From positions 1 through 5,419 of the forward strand of contig DJFP01000251.1 of the NCBI GenBank assembly GCA_002432565.1: a DNA stretch of 5,419 bases. The letters are read 5' to 3'. Position 1 is the stretch's first letter. Every line of letters starts with the position of its first letter. This DNA is from Flavobacteriales bacterium UBA5869 (GTDB taxonomy: Bacteria; Bacteroidota; Bacteroidia; Flavobacteriales_D; Crocinitomicaceae). The position numbers and the translations under genes were made by a program. Under the pieces are notes generated by a model. The model made no database searches, was not told the origin of the DNA, and saw only the letters and a program-made list of their open reading frames with translations. Positions 1-5,419 of the stretch are shown piece after piece.

Positions 1-1280
1 CGTTTCCAGGCTACGACTTTTTCGAAATCAATCAGCAACTGGTAGATGCTGTTGAATTTGTTGAAGCTCAATTCCTCGTAGGTATCGTAAACATCGTGAT
101 AATGTTTGTTTGGCCCCATGGTGTACATGAAGAATGCCGGTACACCTTTTTGTGTAAAGAAGTAATGGTCAGAATTTGCAGCCGGACCTCGTGACCCGAT
201 TTTTGGCAGGAATTGCTGTTTGTCGTTGATGGATTTCAATACCTCAAACTGTTCCGGGAACACGGTCGCGTTGACAACCGTTACTCCTTCTTCACCGCTC
301 CCCATGATATCGAGATTGAACAAGAACTGGATTTCTTTCAATGGAAAAATCGGATTTTCTGTATAGTACCTGCTTCCCAGCAAACCTACTTCTTCTCCGG
401 CAAATGCCATAAAAACAATGTTCACTTCTGCTGGATTATTGACGTAATAACGGGCCATTTCCAGCAAAAGCGCCGTTCCTGAAGCATTGTCGTTCCCACC
501 CGGAAAATAAGCTTCCTTTCCCATCTGTCCGAGGTGGTCGTAATGTGCGCTAAACACAAAATATTTTTTTGATTTCTTCTTTGCCGGAACGTAAGCAATC
601 ACATTTCTTGCTGTATGATTCACCAGTTTTGCATCAACCCGGATGCTGAAGATCCATTCATCCAAAGAAGCGTCCATAGCATTTGACTGCACCTGCAGTA
701 ATGGAAAACGACTTTGTTCCTGGCTTACACTCCACGTAAATTTAGTATCAAACAATTCAACAACCGGCATTGACTGCCCCAGGGTATTTGCCAGCTCTTT
801 TGCTTTTTTCAGAGTATCCCCTTTCCACAAACTGAAGTGAAATGCAAAACCGATCCCTATTTTGGAACCGCTCATGGCTGCCTGGCTGATCTTATTTTTC
901 AGCTTCTTGCCATTGAAAATTTCTTCTGTTGAAATGCGGTATATTTTTAAGCTGTCTGTAAAAAATGACGGGCAGGAAGGATCAACCACAAATTCTTTTC
1001 CCGGTACCAAAGCTTTCCCGTTTACGGAACAAAACATGCGATTGGGAAAAGTATTCACTTTGAATTGAAAAGGCTGATAAGGAGAGTTCTTAAAGAATTT
1101 ACATCCCATCTTTTCGAATTCGCCTGCTATAAAATTCGCGGCAATAGAATCCCCTCCGTTTACGTAACCCCGACCGTGAAAAGCCGGTGAACATAATTTC
1201 TCAACGGTCAAACGACCCTGTTCTACCTGCCCGAAACCGAGCAGCGGTATAAAAACCAGCAGGAAAACGAATTTATGCAT
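1..1280 (-). CDS. Secreted M28-family zinc peptidase, C-terminus cut by the window edge
   Basis: The frame stays open from ATG at 1280 to the left edge (426 codons, no stop), so only the extreme C-terminus is probably missing. Residues 1-18 form a signal peptide: basic start, hydrophobic core, then Gly-Phe-Gly-Gln, a common Bacteroidota cleavage context. Residues 25-60 (SPAFHGRG, then AANFIAGEF) match the usual N-terminal helix region of M28 peptidases. Residues ~85-215 sit where many relatives carry a PA-like insert, but resemblance is weak. The catalytic domain starts near 222 (TARNVIAYVP). It carries the two-zinc site: H246 and D248 in AHYDH, bridging D264 in GGNDNASG, general base E296 and ligand E297 in AGEEVG, D324 in NLDIMG, and H395 in HYHDVYDT. 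Known role: metallo-aminopeptidase or related exopeptidase, exported and acting in the periplasm or outside; the substrate cannot be read. The start overlaps the upstream gene by 8 nt, so the two are probably co-transcribed and coupled. Confidence 0.93.
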   Translation of the reverse strand, partial: MHKFVFLLVFIPLLGFGQVEQGRLTVEKLCSPAFHGRGYVNGGDSIAANFIAGEFEKMGCKFFKNSPYQPFQFKVNTFPNRMFCSVNGKALVPGKEFVVDPSCPSFFTDSLKIYRISTEEIFNGKKLKNKISQAAMSGSKIGIGFAFHFSLWKGDTLKKAKELANTLGQSMPVVELFDTKFTWSVSQEQSRFPLLQVQSNAMDASLDEWIFSIRVDAKLVNHTARNVIAYVPAKKKSKKYFVFSAHYDHLGQMGKEAYFPGGNDNASGTALLLEMARYYVNNPAEVNIVFMAFAGEEVGLLGSRYYTENPIFPLKEIQFLFNLDIMGSGEEGVTVVNATVFPEQFEVLKSINDKQQFLPKIGSRGPAANSDHYFFTQKGVPAFFMYTMGPNKHYHDVYDTYEELSFNKFNSIYQLLIDFEKVVAWK

Positions 1281-2097
1281 ATTTACGCTCTACTTTTTGA
1301 ACGAGTTCAATCGCCAGTTGACTGTCTGCGTCCCAATGATACTTATTTGCATAACTGCTTACCAAAGACCTTGCCTGATCTTTCGAAGTAATATTTTCTA
1401 TCTGGTCAATAAGGCTGTTGAATTCCTCATTGGAGCCATTGAACAATTCCTGGATAATCTGCAGACGTTCATTAAACCCGAAAGCACCTTTCAGGGTTTC
1501 CAGTCGAACGGACATTAATCGTGCGGCCAAAGTACCGTCATTGGAATTCAGTTTTCCATAAATCGGGTGCAGTCCTTGTGTATTCTCGATCGGTGCTGCA
1601 AAAGCAGGTTCCGGAATTACCGGAGCCTTTTCTTCCTCTTTTTCAATTTCCCTTACCGGCTCAACAAATGGCTGGATCGGTTCTTCGTCAACAGGTTCTT
1701 CCTCCACCTGATCTTCAATCAATTCGAAAGGGATTTCTTCCTCTTTTGATTCCGTATCTTTGTCGGATACAATCCCGGTCTTCGTAAGTGGCGCTTCCTC
1801 TTCAGCATCCATTCCGAACAGGTCATAAGACGGTTCTTCTTCTGGTTCCGGGTGAACTTCCTGGGCTTCGATAATCGGAACAATTTCTTCCTTTATGGCG
1901 CTAGGAATTTCCGAGACAGCAGTACCCGAACGTCCGTAAACCTTTGACTCTATAGCTTTATACCGCAAAATAATTGCGCGCTCATTCAATTGATTGGCAG
2001 CCGCCGCAAAAGCTTCCAATTCATTCATGGTAGCTTCTCCGGACTTTATTTTTGCTAATAAGGCTGTAATTTCTTCGATCAATGCGTGCATTTCCAT
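1273..2097 (-). CDS. Conserved-looking protein of unknown function with acidic linker
   Basis: I cannot assign a function. The 274-residue protein has three visible parts. Residues 4-52 are predicted helical (leucine, alanine and glutamate rich, ending in RAIILRYKAIE). Residues ~60-175 are a low-complexity, strongly acidic linker rich in Glu and Pro with little hydrophobic content, probably disordered. Residues ~180-274 look like a compact helical domain (LKGAFGFNERLQIIQELFNG, then a conserved-looking NKYHWD). From memory, that C-terminal pattern (an 'INDRF..I.ELFNG'-like block followed by a tryptophan helix) recurs in uncharacterised Bacteroidota proteins. There is no signal peptide or membrane segment, so it is probably cytoplasmic. 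It is the first gene of a leftward pair; its stop lies inside the start of the M28 peptidase gene. The start is uncertain: a second ATG two codons in (2091) has better spacing from the upstream AGGA. Confidence 0.85.
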   Translation of the reverse strand: MEMHALIEEITALLAKIKSGEATMNELEAFAAAANQLNERAIILRYKAIESKVYGRSGTAVSEIPSAIKEEIVPIIEAQEVHPEPEEEPSYDLFGMDAEEEAPLTKTGIVSDKDTESKEEEIPFELIEDQVEEEPVDEEPIQPFVEPVREIEKEEEKAPVIPEPAFAAPIENTQGLHPIYGKLNSNDGTLAARLMSVRLETLKGAFGFNERLQIIQELFNGSNEEFNSLIDQIENITSKDQARSLVSSYANKYHWDADSQLAIELVQKVERKYA

Positions 2098-2104
2098 ATT
2101 TCCT
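2098..2104 (-). promoter_or_regulatory. Possible ribosome binding site of the 274-residue protein
   Basis: On the minus strand AGGA (2104-2101) lies only 3 nt before the ATG at 2097 but 9 nt before the in-frame ATG at 2091. If it works as a Shine-Dalgarno site, the second Met is the better start. Bacteroidota rely little on Shine-Dalgarno pairing, so this does not settle it. Confidence 0.35.
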
Positions 2105-2232
2105 GTATTTCGAAATTTTTCAACATTTGCTGCAACTTGTAAACCTCGCTTCGGATAAGAACCGATAAATCACAATTTTTGCAGTATAAAATTACAATTC
2201 GTAAAAATCCTTTTCGTTTCAAATATGAATAG

Positions 2233-2261
2233 TTGTTTATACCGGATTGTTGATAACCTTG
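2233..2261 (+). promoter_or_regulatory. Weak candidate tdk promoter
   Basis: TTG at 2233-2235 and TAACCTTG at 2254-2261 are separated by 18 nt. This resembles the Bacteroidota primary sigma factor pattern (TTTG at -33, TAnnTTTG at -7) with one mismatch in the -7 box. If real, transcription would begin at about the tdk start codon (2266/2269) and give a nearly leaderless mRNA. Such short motifs are frequent by chance in A/T-rich DNA. Confidence 0.2.
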
Positions 2262-2265
2262 AAAA

Positions 2266-2844
2266 ATGATGTTTTTAGAGCAAATTCCTTCTGAAGCAAG
2301 ACAAAACGGATGGATTGAAGTGATCTGCGGATCGATGTTTTCCGGAAAAACCGAAGAATTGATACGTCGTTTGAAGCGCGTTGAATTTGCACAGCAAAAA
2401 CTGCTACTTTTCAAACCTGCCATTGACAACCGTTACCACGAAGAGCAAGTAGTGAGTCACAAAGGATCTTCCCTGGAAGCAATTCCCGTAAAAAGTTCGG
2501 ATGAGATCCTGAAACACTGGAAAAAAGAGCGTATTGTTGCAATTGATGAGGCCCAATTCTTTGATGAAGGATTGGTGGATGTGTGCACTGATCTGGCCAG
2601 GCTCGGTGTACGTGTCATTATTGCGGGATTGGACATGGATTATTTAGGCAAACCGTTCGGCCCGATGCCTTCCCTGCTCTGCATGGCAGAATATGTCACA
2701 AAAGTACACGCGATTTGCGTTTCATGTGGTAACTTAGCACAGTACTCTCATCGAACCTCCAAAGATGAGGGACAGGTATTGGTTGGAGCGGTTGAGACAT
2801 ATGAGCCGCTTTGCCGCAGTTGTTACAATAAAATTGAGCATTGA
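2266..2844 (+). CDS. tdk: Thymidine kinase
   Basis: This cytosolic salvage enzyme phosphorylates thymidine to dTMP with ATP. The 192-residue product has the normal length for a type II (TK1-like) bacterial thymidine kinase, with all hallmarks. The P-loop is GSMFSGKT (22-29). The Walker B-like block is IDEAQFF, with E95 the expected catalytic base. The segment [15 protein letters not shown] spans 121-135. Four zinc-binding cysteines occur as CVSC (151, 154) and CRSC (183, 186). The substrate-binding lasso lies between them ([11 protein letters not shown]). The protein opens MMFLEQI; relatives often begin MFLE, so the ATG at 2269 is as likely a start as 2266. No Shine-Dalgarno site is visible; the leader is GAAAA. 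The last codons overlap the next gene by 4 nt (TTGA), which suggests one operon with translational coupling. No key residue is missing. Confidence 0.97.
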   Translation: MMFLEQIPSEARQNGWIEVICGSMFSGKTEELIRRLKRVEFAQQKLLLFKPAIDNRYHEEQVVSHKGSSLEAIPVKSSDEILKHWKKERIVAIDEAQFFDEGLVDVCTDLARLGVRVIIAGLDMDYLGKPFGPMPSLLCMAEYVTKVHAICVSCGNLAQYSHRTSKDEGQVLVGAVETYEPLCRSCYNKIEH

Positions 2845-5129
2845 GATTAAATTATTCCATTGAAGCATGTGCGGAAATTTTTGAAGCAAAAGTAATCGGT
2901 TCAAGTATCGATTCCATTCTGCACGTTTATTTTGATTCCCGCAAAATTCAACAGTCAAAAGGAGCACTTTTTTTTGCTTTATCCGGTCACTCAAGGTCTG
3001 GAAATGAATTTATTGATCACGCTTATCAACAAGGAATCCGTTTTTTTGTAATTGCGAAAAATACAACTCTCACTTTCCATCCGGACGCGGTATACTTCCA
3101 GGTAGAAGACGTACTTGGTGCTCTTCAAAAATTAGCCAAACATCACCGCAGGAAATTCACTTACCCGGTGGTTGCGATTACCGGAAGTGTCGGAAAAACA
3201 ACTTTCAAAGAATGGATTTTCCATTGTATTTCTGATAAATTCAAAGTTGTCCGCAGTCCCAAGAGTTTCAACTCACAGATCGGCGTGGCTTTGTCTCTTT
3301 TGGAAATGCATGAAGGTGCTTCCATAGCGTTCATCGAAGCCGGAATTTCGAAGCCGGGGGAAATGAAAATCCTGCAGGATATGATCCGGCCCGACTACGG
3401 AATCTTTACAGCCTTTGGAAAAGCACATCGTGAGAACTTTGCAAATAACGAAGCTCATTTGCTGGAAAAATGGGTGCTTTTCCGCGAATGCCGTTTAGCG
3501 TTTATTCCACACACATTTGCTGATCTTGAAAACCGTCTTCCGGGGAATTTCCAGGTTTGCCAATCTTATGAGAATCCTCGTTTTCCGGCTGGATACAATG
3601 GAATGCTGGGCGTTCTGAAAACATTCCTGGCATACCTGCAGCTGGACCCGTTAGAAATTAAAACCCGAATGGATTCTCTTCCGACGCTTGCACTGCGCAT
3701 GGAAGTTTTCGAAGGAATCAACGGGAATACGATCATCAATGATACTTACAACCTCGACCTGGATGCTTTGAGCGAAGCATTGATCTATCAAAGACAATTA
3801 GCTCCGGAAAAAAAACGGATTGTTGTTATCGGTTTATCAGAAAGGCATCAGCACGAAAAACTGGAGATCGAAAAACTGATCCAATCCTTCAACCCGGACG
3901 AATTTTATTTCATCCCTGAAGGAAAATCCATCCCGTGGGATAACTTCCACAATGCGGTTGTCCTGGTAAAAGCGCATCGCGACAGGGCTTTTGAGTACGA
4001 AGTTGCCCGTGGAAAAGCATTGAAACACCGCACGATTGTGGAGATCAACCTGAGTGCTATCAAGCGGAACATTTCGTTCTATCAATCCAGTTTACCGAAA
4101 GACGTGAAAATCCTGGCAATGGTCAAGGCTTCCTCTTATGGATCAGGCGCTGATAAAGTAGCTCCGTTCCTGCAGCAAATCGGTATCCGGAATTTCGGTG
4201 TAGCATTTGCCGATGAAGGTGTGGAATTGCGAAAAGCAGGAATCGGTGTTTCCTTATCGATTGTTGTGATGAACCCGGATCCGGAACACAGCGACCTGAT
4301 TATCGAATATCGCCTGGAACCGGCCATTTATTCATTCGAGCAACTGGACGAATTCATTACGACTTTGATCCACCGCAATATTTCTGCCTACCCGATCCAT
4401 TTGAAATTTGATACGGGAATGCACCGTTTGGGATTTGCACCGGCCGATAAAGAACGTGTTTTGGCAGTTATCAACTCACAACCTGAAGTACAGATCAAAG
4501 GAATTTATTCGCACCTGGCAGATGCCGACAATCCGAACCACAGTGCATTCACACAAAAACAGCTGGCTTCATTCGATTCAATTGTTTCCTATTTCCGGGA
4601 ACACAGCTCCGACTCATTTTCAGCACACATCCTCAATTCGGAAGGTTCTTTGCGCTACCCGGAAAACTGTTACGACATGATCCGTCTTGGGATTTCCATG
4701 TACGGGTACAACGAAAACCCGGAACTGAAAGCTTCTCTGGAAGCAAGTGTTTCCTGGTACAGTTCCATTTCGCAGATCAAGACCGTTCCTAAGGGGGATT
4801 TTATCGGTTACGGGATTTCCTATGAAGCCATGGAGGATATGAGCATTGCAATTGTCCCTGTCGGTTACGCAGACGGTTTCAGACGCAGTTTAAGCAATGG
4901 AAAGGGTTCAGTATATATTCACGGGATCAAATGTCCGGTAGTTGGCCGCGTTTGCATGGATATGATCATGGTGGATATCAGTTCAGTGAATGCGAAGATC
5001 AATGACACGGTTGAAATTATCGGGCAGAACCAGCCCATGGACGTTTTCGCAAAAGCGATGGACACCATTCCATACGAGGTGATGACGGGGTTGTCCAGAC
5101 GAATGCACCGGGTTTATGTGGAGGATTAA
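2841..5129 (+). CDS. Bifunctional MurF-like ligase / alanine racemase fusion
   Basis: This 762-residue cytosolic fusion has two halves. Residues 1-~390 are MurF-like (UDP-MurNAc-tripeptide D-Ala-D-Ala ligase): substrate domain 1-100 (FDSRKI, GALFFAL), P-loop GSVGKTT (115-121), NSQIGV (144-149), E166, H196 in AHRENF, K210 as the probable carbamylated lysine, and NDTYN (300-304). Residues ~396-762 are a fold-III PLP alanine racemase (L-Ala to D-Ala): PLP lysine K429 in MVKASSYG, R529 in MHRLGF, H558, R615 in IRLGISMYG, catalytic Y661 in YGISYEA, GYADG (675-679) and CMDM (705-708). Such fusions are known in Bacteroidota but are usually longer, just over 800 residues from memory. The missing length lies in the ligase half, roughly 211-255, and the usual KGxR motif is KAHR (377-380). 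The TTG start is forced: an in-frame stop lies 2 codons upstream, and the conserved domain begins at once. Racemase activity is very likely; ligase activity is uncertain. Confidence 0.94.
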   Translation: MRLNYSIEACAEIFEAKVIGSSIDSILHVYFDSRKIQQSKGALFFALSGHSRSGNEFIDHAYQQGIRFFVIAKNTTLTFHPDAVYFQVEDVLGALQKLAKHHRRKFTYPVVAITGSVGKTTFKEWIFHCISDKFKVVRSPKSFNSQIGVALSLLEMHEGASIAFIEAGISKPGEMKILQDMIRPDYGIFTAFGKAHRENFANNEAHLLEKWVLFRECRLAFIPHTFADLENRLPGNFQVCQSYENPRFPAGYNGMLGVLKTFLAYLQLDPLEIKTRMDSLPTLALRMEVFEGINGNTIINDTYNLDLDALSEALIYQRQLAPEKKRIVVIGLSERHQHEKLEIEKLIQSFNPDEFYFIPEGKSIPWDNFHNAVVLVKAHRDRAFEYEVARGKALKHRTIVEINLSAIKRNISFYQSSLPKDVKILAMVKASSYGSGADKVAPFLQQIGIRNFGVAFADEGVELRKAGIGVSLSIVVMNPDPEHSDLIIEYRLEPAIYSFEQLDEFITTLIHRNISAYPIHLKFDTGMHRLGFAPADKERVLAVINSQPEVQIKGIYSHLADADNPNHSAFTQKQLASFDSIVSYFREHSSDSFSAHILNSEGSLRYPENCYDMIRLGISMYGYNENPELKASLEASVSWYSSISQIKTVPKGDFIGYGISYEAMEDMSIAIVPVGYADGFRRSLSNGKGSVYIHGIKCPVVGRVCMDMIMVDISSVNAKINDTVEIIGQNQPMDVFAKAMDTIPYEVMTGLSRRMHRVYVED

Positions 5130-5136
5130 GGTTTCC

Positions 5137-5154
5137 CGCAGAGGAGCGCAGAGG
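5137..5154. repeat. Two tandem CGCAGAGG units, possible dispersed intergenic repeat
   Basis: CGCAGAGG occurs at 5137-5144 and again at 5147-5154, a 10-nt period, flanked by GTTTCC on the left and TTTTTC on the right. It begins just after the murF-alr stop. From memory, intergenic sequences of the form 'TTTC-CGCAGAG-nn-CGCAGAG-TTTTT' recur in many bacterial genomes, Bacteroidota included, with no settled function. One copy in one window cannot prove it is dispersed here. Confidence 0.5.
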
Positions 5155-5162
5155 TTTTTCCA

Positions 5163-5182
5163 AAGAAAGCTTAATTTTTCTT
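5163..5182. terminator. Weak hairpin between convergent genes
   Basis: AAGAAA (5163-5168) can pair with TTTCTT (5177-5182) around an 8-nt loop, with one extra G-U pair inside. It lies between the convergent murF-alr and OmpA-like genes, where a two-way terminator is expected. The stem has only one G-C pair and would be unstable, so this is a positional guess. Confidence 0.22.
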
Positions 5183-5200
5183 CTTATTGGTAAAAAGGGG

Positions 5201-5419
5201 TTATTCTTTCCGGTAGAAAATCGCTTCTACCCTTCGATTCATCGACATGTGTGTTTCCGAGTCGTCCGGGAATAATTCCATTGTATTACTAAAACCTTCT
5301 GCCGACATGCGCGCCTTGTCCACACCATTCGAGATCAGGTATTGTTTCACCGCTTCAGCCCGTTTGATCGACAAAGGCATATCGTTATCGCAGCAGACAT
5401 GACCGTGGAGTTTCACATG
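5201..5419 (-). CDS. OmpA-like peptidoglycan-binding protein, C-terminal end only
   Basis: Only the last 72 residues are in the window; the gene starts beyond the right edge. A GTG at 5416 is an internal valine, since the frame is open to the edge. The segment matches the C-terminal half of an OmpA-family domain: KLHGH, LSIKRAEAVKQYLISNGV, the 'R-(5)-GFS' strand and the closing NRRVEAIF. These domains anchor outer-membrane proteins or lipoproteins to peptidoglycan through diaminopimelate, in the periplasm. The LSIKRA arginine, equivalent to one of the two known diaminopimelate contacts, is kept. The usual GHTD aspartate is replaced: the sequence reads GHVCCDND and the loop before LS is about four residues short. 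The N-terminal part (beta-barrel, TPR/PD40 repeats or lipoprotein anchor) is unseen, so the full protein type is unknown. It converges on murF-alr and is not in that operon. Confidence 0.9.
   Translation of the reverse strand, partial: HVKLHGHVCCDNDMPLSIKRAEAVKQYLISNGVDKARMSAEGFSNTMELFPDDSETHMSMNRRVEAIFYRKE

Larger units (their letters stand above)
2098..2265. promoter_or_regulatory. Divergent intergenic region with promoters for both gene pairs
   Basis: This 168-nt A/T-rich stretch lies between the leftward unknown-protein/peptidase pair and the rightward tdk/murF-alr pair, so it must hold the start of transcription in both directions unless distant promoters are used. I found no exact Bacteroidota-type -7 box (TAnnTTTG) on either strand. 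One-mismatch candidates are TAACCTTG on the plus strand (2254-2261), and on the minus strand CATATTTG (2227-2220) and TAATTTTA in the 2182-2200 stretch. No strong inverted repeat, operator or riboswitch-like structure stood out. Confidence 0.5.

Noticed and set aside
213..1068. Three open frames on the plus strand (213-482, 643-840, 862-1068)
   Set aside because: They lie antisense within the M28 peptidase, which has all catalytic motifs; their translations show no domain or start signal.
1297..1787. Plus-strand open frames antisense to the unknown 274-residue gene
   Set aside because: They mirror the Glu/Pro-rich repeats of the opposite strand, giving Phe/Leu-rich translations; no independent coding signal.
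2079..2429. Minus-strand frame of 116 codons spanning the divergent intergenic region
   Set aside because: It overlaps the P-loop-coding part of tdk and the start of the unknown gene; its composition is not protein-like.
2734..2994. Minus-strand frame across the tdk/murF-alr junction
   Set aside because: Both plus-strand genes are well supported here; this is a shadow frame.
3990..4040. Possible frameshift or sequencing error joining separate murF and alr genes
   Set aside because: The frame is continuous, no stop or second start is needed, and MurF-Alr fusions are known in Bacteroidota.
3273..4680. Shadow frames within murF-alr (minus 3273-3458, 3837-4085, 4136-4327; plus 4408-4680)
   Set aside because: All lie inside a continuous 762-codon gene with conserved motifs on both sides.
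5201..5416. Small stand-alone 71-residue protein starting at GTG 5416
   Set aside because: The frame is open to the window edge and the sequence begins in the middle of an OmpA domain, so it is the tail of a longer protein.
1..5419. Phage defence system, mobile element, CRISPR array or structured RNA
   Set aside because: No transposase, integrase, nuclease, repeat array, tRNA-like fold or terminal inverted repeats were seen; the gene content is housekeeping.

Overview
The window reads as ordinary chromosomal DNA of a Bacteroidota bacterium, most likely a flavobacterium-like one (Flavobacteriales; a Fluviicola/Crocinitomicaceae-type genome is a guess). The pointers are a MurF-alanine racemase fusion, a short signal peptide ending in Gly-Phe-Gly-Gln, an OmpA-type domain with a 'GHVCC' motif, A/T-rich leaders with little Shine-Dalgarno signal, and moderate G+C. 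I see no mobile element, CRISPR array, tRNA or rRNA, and no convincing novel system.

Layout: two genes run leftward from about 2097 to the left edge. The first encodes a 274-residue cytoplasmic protein of unknown function with two helical ends and a long acidic linker. The second, overlapping it by 8 nt, encodes a secreted M28-family zinc peptidase cut by the left edge. A 168-nt intergenic region (2098-2265) separates them from a divergent rightward pair. That pair is thymidine kinase (tdk, 2266-2844) and a 762-residue MurF-alanine racemase fusion (2841-5129), which starts at TTG inside the tdk stop (TTGA overlap). A 71-nt convergent gap (5130-5200) holds a small tandem repeat of the 'CGCAGAGG' type and a weak A/T hairpin. 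The leftward C-terminal end of an OmpA-like peptidoglycan-binding protein follows and runs off the right edge.

How they fit together: the fusion protein supplies D-alanine and, if its ligase half works, adds D-Ala-D-Ala to the peptidoglycan precursor. The OmpA-like protein would bind finished peptidoglycan. Tdk salvages thymidine and is linked to the fusion by translational coupling rather than by pathway. The most interesting point is that the MurF half of the fusion is short and has lost several family-typical residues, while the racemase half looks intact.
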